From Flavobacteriales bacterium UBA952 (GTDB taxonomy: Bacteria > Bacteroidota > Bacteroidia > Flavobacteriales_D > Crocinitomicaceae): DNA of 64,000 bases. Both the position numbers and the translations under genes were made by a program. The DNA lies in NCBI GenBank assembly GCA_905182495.1, contig CAJJBU010000014.1, positions 1 to 64,000 on the forward strand. The letters run 5' to 3'. The notes below the pieces were generated by a model that worked only from the letters and a program-made list of their open reading frames with translations, was not told the DNA's origin and did not search any database. How positions within the stretch are numbered: the stretch's first letter is position 1; every line of letters begins with the position of its first letter. Below, in pieces: positions 20,324 through 27,769 of the stretch.

Positions 20324-20352
20324 TTTGTTTTGAACAATACTACTTATCTTTA
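20324..20352 (+). promoter_or_regulatory. promoter: TTTG (-33) and TATCTTTA (-7)
   Basis: TTTG at 20324-20327 and TATCTTTA at 20345-20352 are separated by 17 bases, a good fit to the Bacteroidota pattern apart from the final A. This gives a leader of about 50 bases for the thioredoxin-like gene at 20409. Confidence 0.5.
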
Positions 20353-20408
20353 GAGTAACAATTAGGATAACGCCCAAGGGCTGATTACACAATTTTAAAC
20401 AATTTATT

Positions 20409-21236
20409 ATGAAAAAAAACTTCTACTTACTTATGCTATTGATTTGTCTACCTTTTATCAATAATGCACAACTCAACAATTTTTCGGTAGGTGATGTTGC
20501 GCCTGATTTTACAGTTACCGATATTCACGGACACACACACAACTTAAGTGACTACGCTGGTAAATATGTAGTCGTTGATTTATTTGCATATTGGTGTGGA
20601 CCTTGCGCGGCAATTGCGCCCACTATAAATGAATTCTACAAAAAATACGGCTGTAATGCATACGATGTGGTTGTTTTATCTGTTGAATATGAGGGAACTG
20701 AGCAACAAACAATCGACTTTGAAAATGCAAATGGTGGAGATGCAAATTTCCCAACACCTACAGCTAGCGGTATAGAAGGTGGTGGAGCTGCGGTACATGC
20801 TGTATATGGAGCAGCAGCCTTTCCAACAATTTTCTTGGTGGGCCCAGATGGGACAATCAAAAACGAAGATATCTGGCCAATAAGCGGTGTCGGCACCTTT
20901 GAAGGTGCAATCGCTTCTGCAGGAGGTGCTAACGCTCTAGTTCCTAACGCTTGTGTACTCGGTATTGAAGAGCTTAGCCTTGAATCGATTACTGTATTTC
21001 CAAACCCGTCAAATGGTGATTTTTCAATCAACCTTTCTAATATAACATCAGAAAACATTAAGGTAGAAATGATCTCGTTGGTTGGGCAAGTGGTTTACAC
21101 GAATCAATTTGATACAATGGCAGAAGAAAACAAGTTAACCGTCAGTACTGAAAAGATTGAGGCTGGTTCTTATCTCGTAAAACTGACTGGATTGGATTCA
21201 GGAAAATCCGTTACGACAAGTATCAGTATCAGATAA
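20409..21236 (+). CDS. TlpA-like thioredoxin-fold protein with T9SS type A sorting domain
   Basis: A 275-residue secreted protein: signal peptide (1-20), redoxin/TlpA domain (about 24-180) with active-site Trp-Cys-Gly-Pro-Cys (Cys63, Cys66) and a cis-Pro in Ala-Ala-Phe-Pro-Thr, then a C-terminal type A sorting domain (about 200-275: Val-Phe-Pro-Asn-Pro-Ser-Asn-Gly ... Gly-Ser-Tyr-Leu-Val-Lys-Leu). The sorting domain should direct export by the type IX system to the surface or medium, so this would be an extracellular thiol-disulphide protein. A Gly/Ala-rich insert (Gly-Gly-Gly-Ala-Ala-Val-His) sits mid-domain. Likely monocistronic. Confidence 0.88.
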   Translation: MKKNFYLLMLLICLPFINNAQLNNFSVGDVAPDFTVTDIHGHTHNLSDYAGKYVVVDLFAYWCGPCAAIAPTINEFYKKYGCNAYDVVVLSVEYEGTEQQTIDFENANGGDANFPTPTASGIEGGGAAVHAVYGAAAFPTIFLVGPDGTIKNEDIWPISGVGTFEGAIASAGGANALVPNACVLGIEELSLESITVFPNPSNGDFSINLSNITSENIKVEMISLVGQVVYTNQFDTMAEENKLTVSTEKIEAGSYLVKLTGLDSGKSVTTSISIR

Positions 21237-21305
21237 TACTTAAATAACTTTAAAGGGAGGGCATTTTGTTTTTCCTTTTTTTATGCACTAAAATTGAAAT
21301 AAACC

Positions 21306-21971
21306 ATGCTGAATTCTAACGTATTTCCATTTCTAGAGGCTCTTAAAGAAAACAATAACAGAGCGTGGTTCGCAGAAAACAAGTCTTCTCATGACGACGC
21401 AAGAAAACACGTTGTTGAATTCACTAAAATATTATTTGAGCGCTTAAGTGACCTAAACCATCTAGACAATCAAAAGGTATTTAGAGTGTATAGAGACGTG
21501 CGTTTTTCAAAAAATAAAACTCCTTACAAATCTCATTTCGGCATAGGATTTCACCGTACTAAGCCGATTTACAGGGGGGGGTATTATTTGCACCTTGAAC
21601 CCGGTGCTTCTTTCTTAGCGGCTGGTTTTTGGGCCCCAAACAAAGACGACCTCTTTCGCATCAGAAAAGAAATTGAAACGGATCATGAGCAATTTGATAA
21701 AATATCGAACGGTGTCAAGCTCATCAAGTATTGGGGCCCCATGAAAGGAGAGCAATTGAAAACAGCGCCAAAAGGATTTGATAAAGAACACCTTGGAATC
21801 AAGCACCTCCGATTTAAGCAATTCATATTCACGAAAGAGATCTCAGACGACATGCTTTTTGACCCTGAATTTAGCCATTGGGTAGTTGCTCAGTTCAACG
21901 CTATTCGCCCTTTTCTAAATTATATGGGAGAGGTGCTCACTACGGACCTTAATGGGGAACCTGTCCTCTAG
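21306..21971 (+). CDS. DUF2461 family protein (TIGR02453)
   Basis: A 221-residue cytoplasmic protein of the DUF2461/TIGR02453 family, recognised from Phe-Leu-Glu-Ala-Leu-Lys-Glu-Asn-Asn-Asn-Arg-Ala-Trp-Phe at the N terminus, Phe-Arg-Val-Tyr-Arg-Asp-Val-Arg-Phe-Ser-Lys-Asn-Lys-Thr-Pro-Tyr-Lys near 61-77, and Gly-Gly-Tyr-Tyr-Leu-His-Leu-Glu-Pro-Gly near 91-100. The biochemical role is unknown. It stands alone between proC/thioredoxin genes and the Crp/Fnr gene. Confidence 0.88.
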   Translation: MLNSNVFPFLEALKENNNRAWFAENKSSHDDARKHVVEFTKILFERLSDLNHLDNQKVFRVYRDVRFSKNKTPYKSHFGIGFHRTKPIYRGGYYLHLEPGASFLAAGFWAPNKDDLFRIRKEIETDHEQFDKISNGVKLIKYWGPMKGEQLKTAPKGFDKEHLGIKHLRFKQFIFTKEISDDMLFDPEFSHWVVAQFNAIRPFLNYMGEVLTTDLNGEPVL

Positions 21972-22055
21972 AGCCCAATGAGAAAAGGGTTTCAGAATGG
22001 AAAAATAAAGCGGTATCTTTAGCCCTACGTTGTAAGTAATTGACAGAATCAAAAA

Positions 22056-22631
22056 GTGCAAGATTTAATCACCAAAATAAAAAGTAGCATAGCCATCAGT
22101 GCAGAAGCTGAAGATCATCTTTTTTCCATTTCAAAAGAGAAAATAGTTGCTAAAGGGGAGGTTTTAATCCGCCAAGGACAAGCAGTGAAAAATTCGTTTT
22201 TTGTGACAACTGGTTGCCTAAGGTCCTATTGTATTGACAAAAATGGTAAAGAACATACTTTGCAGTTTGCGATTAAAGATTGGTGGATTAGTGATTTTAT
22301 TGCTATTTATAATAATGAACTCGCAACATTAACTGTGGAATGTATCACTGATTCAAGCATCATTGAGTTTAACGCTAAAGAATTAGACAGAATACACTCG
22401 CTATTCCCTGAATTTGAGGCTTATCAACGAAAAAATTTGGAACGTCATGTGGTTAGTTTGCATAAAAGAATTTTAAATCAATTACAATTAACTGCTACAG
22501 AGAGATATGCTTTGTTTCTGGAACAATATCCTGATATTGAGCAGTACACTCCAAATTATCACATCGCATCTTATTTAGGAATCACGCAACAAAGCTTGAG
22601 CCGTATTAGAGTAGAGAAAGTAAATAAATAG
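22056..22631 (+). CDS. Crp/Fnr family transcriptional regulator
   Basis: A 191-residue regulator with an N-terminal cyclic-nucleotide-binding-like beta-roll (about 20-115; Val-Ala-Lys-Gly-Glu-Val-Leu-Ile-Arg-Gln-Gly-Gln) and a short C-terminal helix-turn-helix (about 160-185; Ile-Ala-Ser-Tyr-Leu-Gly-Ile-Thr-Gln-Gln-Ser-Leu-Ser-Arg-Ile-Arg). The effector-binding residues of true Crp are not obvious, as in most Bacteroidota members. The start is GTG; a stop lies five codons upstream, leaving no alternative. It precedes the oxidoreductase and HchA genes on the same strand and may control them. Confidence 0.88.
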   Translation: MQDLITKIKSSIAISAEAEDHLFSISKEKIVAKGEVLIRQGQAVKNSFFVTTGCLRSYCIDKNGKEHTLQFAIKDWWISDFIAIYNNELATLTVECITDSSIIEFNAKELDRIHSLFPEFEAYQRKNLERHVVSLHKRILNQLQLTATERYALFLEQYPDIEQYTPNYHIASYLGITQQSLSRIRVEKVNK

Positions 22632-22644
22632 CTTTCTTACCATA

Positions 22645-22680
22645 GGGTAAGTTTTACCCGTTGCGCCTGTTCTATTTTTG
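22645..22680 (+). promoter_or_regulatory. inverted repeat GGGTAA-N3-TTACCC next to promoter -7 box TATTTTTG
   Basis: A perfect 6-base dyad (22645-22650 and 22654-22659) lies just upstream of an exact -7 box (22673-22680), placing it over the -33 region of the oxidoreductase promoter. It is not followed by a T run, so an operator is more likely than a terminator. The Crp/Fnr protein encoded just upstream is the obvious candidate binder (inference). Confidence 0.5.
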
Positions 22681-22708
22681 TATCAACTAATTACAAATCG
22701 ATACAAAG

Positions 22709-23692
22709 ATGATAGCATTACAATTAATAAAATACGGTGAGATTAAAGATGGTTTAGCCTTTAGTGAGGTCGACAAACCAACGGTACAAGTAAAAGATGT
22801 ACTTATAGAAGTTAAGGCAGCTGCCATTAATCCTATAGACAAAAGTATTATACTAGGAAACCTAAAAGGCTTACTCCCTATTTCACTTCCGAGTATCGTG
22901 GCCTATGATGTTAGTGGCACTGTAGTTGAAACTGGAGATGAAGTCAGTGATTTCAAAATTGGCGACTTGGTTTATTCTAGAGTCCCTCAAGAACAAATGG
23001 GCACTATAGCGGAATATGTTGCCGTAAGTAGTATTGCAGTCTCAAAAAAACCAGGAAACATCACTTTTGAAGAAGCTGCTGGCTTACCTCTTGCGGGACT
23101 TACTGCCCTACAATCCTTGGAATATGCCGGAATAAAGGAAAATGATAAGGTACTTATTCACGCAGGATCAGGCGGCGTGGGTAGTTTCGCTATTCAGTAT
23201 GCAAAATCAAAAGGCGCTTACGTTTACACGACTACCAGTACAAATAATGTAAATTGGGTAAAAGAGCTCGGTGCAGACAGCGTGATCGACTACAAAACGG
23301 AAGATTACAAAGCCATCGTGAAAGACGCGGATATCGTATTTGATACACTTGGGCAAAACTACACCCTGGATGCGTTTAAGGTCGTTAAACAAGGTGGAAA
23401 AGTGGTGAGCGTTGTTGGCCCTTTAGATGAGAGGACTGCCGAAAGTTTCGGAATACCTGACTACAAATTACCAGAAGAATTAGCGCAGCTAAGTAGGGAT
23501 AAAAATGCGGAATACAAATTCATTTTCATGCATCCAAATGGAACTCATTTAAATGAGATTAAATCACTCATTGAAGATGAAAAAATCAAACCAATCATTG
23601 ATAAAGTTTATTCATTTTCACAAAGTATTGAAGCTTTCACTCACCTTGCGTCGGGAAGAGCAAAGGGTAAAGTTGTTATCAAAATAAACTAA
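22709..23692 (+). CDS. NADP-dependent quinone oxidoreductase, zeta-crystallin-like MDR family
   Basis: A 327-residue medium-chain dehydrogenase/reductase: GroES-like N-terminal domain (about 25-125, Ala-Ala-Ala-Ile-Asn-Pro-Ile-Asp), then a Rossmann domain with Ala-Gly-Ser-Gly-Gly-Val-Gly-Ser-Phe-Ala-Ile-Gln (about 152-163). Zinc-ligand Cys/His residues of alcohol dehydrogenases are absent, so it should be of the zinc-free quinone/enone reductase type. Proximity to a Crp/Fnr regulator and an HchA-like gene suggests a response to reactive carbonyl or quinone stress. Confidence 0.9.
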   Translation: MIALQLIKYGEIKDGLAFSEVDKPTVQVKDVLIEVKAAAINPIDKSIILGNLKGLLPISLPSIVAYDVSGTVVETGDEVSDFKIGDLVYSRVPQEQMGTIAEYVAVSSIAVSKKPGNITFEEAAGLPLAGLTALQSLEYAGIKENDKVLIHAGSGGVGSFAIQYAKSKGAYVYTTTSTNNVNWVKELGADSVIDYKTEDYKAIVKDADIVFDTLGQNYTLDAFKVVKQGGKVVSVVGPLDERTAESFGIPDYKLPEELAQLSRDKNAEYKFIFMHPNGTHLNEIKSLIEDEKIKPIIDKVYSFSQSIEAFTHLASGRAKGKVVIKIN

Positions 23693-23738
23693 GTCTTCAT
23701 TTCAAAAACAAAACAATCACGAATTAAAAAATAAAAAT

Positions 23739-24593
23739 ATGTTGAAAAAAATATTAGGAATTGCACCAAAGTTAGAATCAGACGGTTCTTACAGTCCGTC
23801 AAAACTTGCTCTAAAATTAGCAACGGTTCAAAAAACTGATTTTCAAAACACTTCATACAAGAAATACGAAGGAAAGAAGTCCAAGGTCTTGGTGATTTTT
23901 ACTGAGCAAAAAAACTTGAAGATGAAAAATGGCAAATTGTTTTCAACAGGGAACCATCCCGTAGAAGCTCTATTACCTATGCTGCATCTTAGAAATGCTG
24001 GATTTGATTTTGAGATAGCTACACCAACAGGAAAGCCTGTCGTTTTTGAAATGTGGGCCTTTCCTGAAAAGGATGAACATGTAAAGGCAATTTATAATGA
24101 CCTTAAACCTCAATTCGATAAGCCGTTAAAAATAAAGGACTTCATTGAAAATTCATTCAATGACGCAGGTTCATATGCCGCAGTATTTGTACCCGGTGGA
24201 CATGGAGCAATGATCGGAATTCCTGAAGATAAAAACGTAGGAAAAGCATTGATTTGGGCACATGAAAATGACTTATTTACGATTACTCTTTGTCATGGAC
24301 CAGGTTCTTTATTATCAACCACTCTTAACAATCAGAAATTTATTTATGAAGGATACAAAATGGCCGTTTTTCCTGATTCAGTAGACAAAAAAACACCTAT
24401 GATTGGTTATTTACCCGGACAAATGCCTCATGGCTTAAGTGAAAAAATAAAGAGCTTAGGAGCGACTATTGTAAACACTAAATCAGACAAAACGGTTTGT
24501 TTGGATAGAAAACTAATAACAGGCGCAAGTCCTTTAGCTTCTAATGAATTAGGAAAGCTTGCTGCAAAAACCTTGTTGAAGGAACTGATTTAA
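23739..24593 (+). CDS. hchA: HchA-like DJ-1/PfpI-superfamily protein (glyoxalase III / chaperone)
   Basis: A 284-residue protein of the Hsp31/HchA branch of the DJ-1 superfamily. The nucleophile elbow is at Leu-Cys-His-Gly-Pro-Gly (Cys185, His186), and the partner Glu is in Val-Phe-Glu-Met-Trp-Ala (Glu104); Val-Pro-Gly-Gly-His-Gly-Ala-Met lies at about 151-158. Length fits HchA (about 283). Family members detoxify methylglyoxal to lactate without glutathione and protect proteins. It lies 46 bases after the quinone reductase, and a good terminator follows. Confidence 0.88.
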   Translation: MLKKILGIAPKLESDGSYSPSKLALKLATVQKTDFQNTSYKKYEGKKSKVLVIFTEQKNLKMKNGKLFSTGNHPVEALLPMLHLRNAGFDFEIATPTGKPVVFEMWAFPEKDEHVKAIYNDLKPQFDKPLKIKDFIENSFNDAGSYAAVFVPGGHGAMIGIPEDKNVGKALIWAHENDLFTITLCHGPGSLLSTTLNNQKFIYEGYKMAVFPDSVDKKTPMIGYLPGQMPHGLSEKIKSLGATIVNTKSDKTVCLDRKLITGASPLASNELGKLAAKTLLKELI

Positions 24594-24620
24594 AAACTAC
24601 TTACGACAATCTATAAGAGT

Positions 24621-24659
24621 AAAAGCGGTTTGGGTGTGAAATCAAGCCGTTTTGTTTTT
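24621..24659 (+). terminator. Rho-independent terminator after hchA
   Basis: A stem of AAAA/TTTT plus CGGTTT/AAGCCG (one bulged G, one G-T pair), a 12-base loop and a trailing GTTTTT run, 28 bases after the hchA stop. The rest of the 24594-24828 gap shows nothing identifiable. Confidence 0.7.
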
Positions 24660-24828
24660 AATTAAATGTCTTGGTCTACGAAAAGCACCTTTGTTTTAAG
24701 CAATACATATGCACGAAAGAGATCCTGTTTCATGGCTAAGATTATACTAGATCCAAGAAATAAAGGCCGAAAATAAACGCAATACATTTTGGCGCGCATT
24801 TCGCTGTGGTTGAATTAGAATTTGGGGT

Positions 24829-26685
24829 TTAAGACAAAAAACCTGCTACAAAATCCGTAGCGTGAGTCGTGGAAAGCACCGGGAAGTCAAACCAGTTTTG
24901 CAATTCCTTTTCGAAGCCAACCTTATTCAAATAACAATTCAAGGCATGGTTTAGCCCCTTAGTGTATTTAAGATGATCGGCGCCTTCCGGGTCCTCATGG
25001 AATAAATCATTTTGAGCAAATCCCTCGAAAACTGGTCCTGTAATTTTTATACCGAATTGTTGAGGGTTCTGACCAATTGGACTATGAACCGTTGTTGTAA
25101 ATTGGTGCCAAAATGCAGACTGAATGCAGTTTATTTCAAACAACTGCCGCACAACCTCCAATGAATCAATCGTTTCTTGCTCAGTTTGGGTTGGGAACCC
25201 ATACATCAGGTATGCGTGAACCATGATGTTGTGCTTAGAAAAATTATGAGTTACTCTTGTCACTTGACAAATGTCAACTCCCTTTTTCATCTTAGCCAAT
25301 AAACGGTCTGAAGCGACTTCCAAGCCCCCAGTGATCGCAACACAACCTGATTGTGCCATTAATTGACATAATTCAAGGTCAAATGTCTTTTCGAATCGAA
25401 TATTGGTCCACCAAGAGATCATTACATTTCTTTCTATCAATTTTTCTGATAAGGCCCTTAGCATTTTAGGAGGAGCAGCTTCATCAACAAAATGAAAACC
25501 AGTAATGCCCGTATCTTTAATTATTTTCTCGATTTTGTCTACCAAATTCTCGGCTGTAGTGTTTTGGTAATTGCCAATATAATCCAAACTCACATCACAA
25601 AAAGAACATTGTTTCCAATAACATCCGTGTGAAATAGTCAGTTTATTCCACCTCTTATCGGTCCACATACGATGCATTGGATTGACGACATCCAAAAAAG
25701 ACAGGTATTTATCAAAAGGCAACTGCGAATAATTAGGGGCAGGTAAGTTTTTATGATGGAAAATGGTGTTTGGCGTTTTATTCTTGTAAACAACTTGATT
25801 GTTTTCCAGTACAAAAGTTCTTTCGAGGGCATTTATGTCAACTTTACCATCTATATAATTGACGATATTTAGCAAAGGCCCTTCTCCGTCATCGAGTGAG
25901 ATGAAATCAATAAATTTAAAAATCCTCGGGTCCTCTAGGGAACGTAATTCTGTATTGCAATACCCTCCACCAATAGCAATGCGAATGTTTGGATAAAATT
26001 GTTTGATGAACTGAGAAGATCTAAGGGCGGCGAACAAATTACCAGGAAAAGGAATGCTAAAACAGACCAAATCAGGAGAATGCATACTGATTTGCCTTTC
26101 TAAAATATCCAACATTTTATCTTCAATGAGCGTCGGCTGGTAATTTAAAAACTCCTCTATTTGATCAAAACTACTCGCCGATGTCGAGATCTGTTCGGCA
26201 TATTTCGTAAATGAAAAAAACTCATCCACATTGGCCTGAATAAAGTCTCCAATTTCTTCAATAAAAAGTGTTGAAAAATGCTTTGCCTTATCGATTACTC
26301 CAACATCTCCAGCATCCCATTTAATTTCGATGTTAACCTTTTCCAATCGATGTCCCGCAGGCAAGAAATCAGCAGCCAAGATTCTATTTGCCGTTTTAAC
26401 ATCCTGTTTTTGAAGAAATCCAATGACCACATCAACCCTTGACATGTACTGATCCTTTAGTTCATAAACTAAAGGATGGTGAAAACTCTCAAGGTCCTCT
26501 GCCTCCAGAAAAATAGAACGCAAAAAATCACTTGTAAAGATGGAAATAAACAGTTCGATACTTAAATCAAAATGCGAAACAGACACCTTGTATTGTTCTA
26601 AAAACCCTTTCAGATAAGCCGTTGCCGGATAAGCCGTGTTCAACTGAGTAAATGGAGGTGTAACCAAAAGGAGTTTAGGTTGCAT
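24829..26685 (-). CDS. B12-binding-domain radical SAM protein
   Basis: A 618-residue protein starting at ATG 26685 (Met-Gln-Pro-Lys-Leu-Leu-Leu-Val-Thr-Pro-Pro). The N-terminal ~300 residues look like a cobalamin-binding-type domain (Pro-Ala-Thr-Ala-Tyr-Leu-Lys-Gly; Ile-Gly-Gly-Gly-Tyr near 238). The radical SAM core follows with an iron-sulphur motif Cys355-x4-Cys360-x2-Cys363, wider than the usual Cys-x3-Cys-x2-Cys but seen in this subgroup, and the SAM-binding Gly-Gly-Leu-Glu further on. The substrate is unknown. An upstream in-frame ATG at 26784 is rejected because a promoter sits at 26690-26697. It is monocistronic. Confidence 0.87.
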   Translation of the reverse strand: MQPKLLLVTPPFTQLNTAYPATAYLKGFLEQYKVSVSHFDLSIELFISIFTSDFLRSIFLEAEDLESFHHPLVYELKDQYMSRVDVVIGFLQKQDVKTANRILAADFLPAGHRLEKVNIEIKWDAGDVGVIDKAKHFSTLFIEEIGDFIQANVDEFFSFTKYAEQISTSASSFDQIEEFLNYQPTLIEDKMLDILERQISMHSPDLVCFSIPFPGNLFAALRSSQFIKQFYPNIRIAIGGGYCNTELRSLEDPRIFKFIDFISLDDGEGPLLNIVNYIDGKVDINALERTFVLENNQVVYKNKTPNTIFHHKNLPAPNYSQLPFDKYLSFLDVVNPMHRMWTDKRWNKLTISHGCYWKQCSFCDVSLDYIGNYQNTTAENLVDKIEKIIKDTGITGFHFVDEAAPPKMLRALSEKLIERNVMISWWTNIRFEKTFDLELCQLMAQSGCVAITGGLEVASDRLLAKMKKGVDICQVTRVTHNFSKHNIMVHAYLMYGFPTQTEQETIDSLEVVRQLFEINCIQSAFWHQFTTTVHSPIGQNPQQFGIKITGPVFEGFAQNDLFHEDPEGADHLKYTKGLNHALNCYLNKVGFEKELQNWFDFPVLSTTHATDFVAGFLS

Positions 26686-26689
26686 GATG

Positions 26690-26697
26690 CAAAGATA
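26690..26697 (-). promoter_or_regulatory. promoter -7 box (TATCTTTG) 4 bases before the radical SAM start codon
   Basis: Exact TAnnTTTG on the minus strand. With the start codon only 4 bases downstream, the transcript should be leaderless or nearly so. Confidence 0.5.
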
Positions 26698-26942
26698 GAG
26701 TTCTTTACAAAGAAATTGAATGAAAAAGGACTCTTTTATCTTGTACGAAATAGGAGCTGAACTAAGCTGAGTATAGAGACACAAGTTTTCCTACATCAAA
26801 TACCCAAAGACAAACCACTTGTCCTTGATCTGAGCGTAGCCGAAAATCTATTCTTGACCCTTTTTTTCCAAGCTTCAGTTCTAACTCTTCATTCAGTCTT
26901 TCTTACCTGTTAAAGTGCATCAAAAATGATTCAATTTTAAGG

Positions 26943-26950
26943 TATATTTA
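26943..26950 (+). promoter_or_regulatory. possible promoter -7 box (TATATTTA)
   Basis: A one-mismatch version of TAnnTTTG, 24 bases before the acidic lipoprotein gene; similar TATATTTA and TATCTTTA boxes precede two other genes in this window. Confidence 0.3.
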
Positions 26951-26974
26951 CATGAACCATTAATTATTTAAAAT

Positions 26975-27418
26975 ATGAAAAAACAAAAATTTATTATTGT
27001 TGTGGGCATTGCAGCGATGACATTGGCTTCCTGCGGGGGGGCAACAGAAAAGAAAACGTCAGATGAAGAATCAAATGACAAGACCGAAATAAGTAATGAG
27101 GAGGAAATAAAGATTAGTAGCGATGAAGAGGAAATAGAGGCTTCTGAGCAGGAGGTTGTTTCTGAGGAGACTTCGTCATCTGATGAATGGAATGAAGTGC
27201 TTGACGGTTATGAGAGTTATGTGGATGATTACGTGGCAATCATTAAAAAACAAAGAACTGACCCTTCTGACATGTCGCTGATGACCGAGTATCAAGCATT
27301 AATGCTAAAAGGTACGGATTGGGCGACTAAAATGTCTGAGCTGTCTTCCGATTTTGGTTCTGAACAAATTTCAAGAATGCTTGAAATTCAGATGAAACTT
27401 TCAAAAGCAGCAATGTGA
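26975..27418 (+). CDS. acidic lipoprotein, DUF6591-like
   Basis: A 147-residue lipoprotein (lipobox Leu-Ala-Ser-Cys, about residue 20). The next ~50 residues are a Glu/Ser/Asp-rich low-complexity linker, followed by a helical domain (about 68-147) starting Glu-Trp-Asn-Glu-Val-Leu-Asp-Gly-Tyr-Glu-Ser-Tyr-Val-Asp-Asp-Tyr. That helical part resembles DUF6591-type proteins, with moderate confidence. It is probably exposed in the periplasm or on the surface; the function is unknown. A strong terminator follows directly. Confidence 0.7.
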   Translation: MKKQKFIIVVGIAAMTLASCGGATEKKTSDEESNDKTEISNEEEIKISSDEEEIEASEQEVVSEETSSSDEWNEVLDGYESYVDDYVAIIKKQRTDPSDMSLMTEYQALMLKGTDWATKMSELSSDFGSEQISRMLEIQMKLSKAAM

Positions 27419-27436
27419 TCAATCATTTTTTAATAC

Positions 27437-27465
27437 AAAGAGGGGCTTCGGTCCCTCTTTTTCTT
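27437..27465 (+). terminator. Rho-independent terminator
   Basis: An 8-base perfect stem AAAGAGGG/CCCTCTTT with loop GCTTCGGT (a UUCG-type tetraloop can form inside) followed by a T-rich tract, 18 bases after the acidic lipoprotein stop. Confidence 0.85.
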
Positions 27466-27769
27466 TTAGAACAATACCATTAGTACCATGTAATTCCCAT
27501 TCAATGGGTTTAATACATAAAATAACCACATTTGAATACGTGGTTTGTTTCTTTTAATGACCTGAGTGAGGGCATTTGTTTAGCAATCAGTCTGGATTTA
27601 TTGATCTGTATCGTCCTTATCCTATATTTTCGGACAGTAAAAGCAATTAAAAAGGTGTTTGATTAAAATAAAAGATTTCATAAAAATCTATAAAACGTCT
27701 TAAATCGAATGAGTGTTTAAACCTCTAAGGGTGATTTCATTACTATCTTTAAAGACTTTAATAGATATC
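27466..27769. other. intergenic region with two small inverted repeats
   Basis: Between a terminator and asmA. CCCATT-C-AATGGG (27496-27508) is a perfect compact dyad; AACCAC-N10-GTGGTT (27524-27545) is followed by a T-rich stretch and may be a second, weak hairpin. No gene was recognised; a GTG-initiated extension of asmA (27713) is considered unlikely. Confidence 0.35.

Noticed and set aside
27524-27545. Hairpin AACCAC/GTGGTT as a second terminator
   Set aside because: A strong terminator lies just upstream and no gene ends between them; the hairpin is weak with a 10-base loop.
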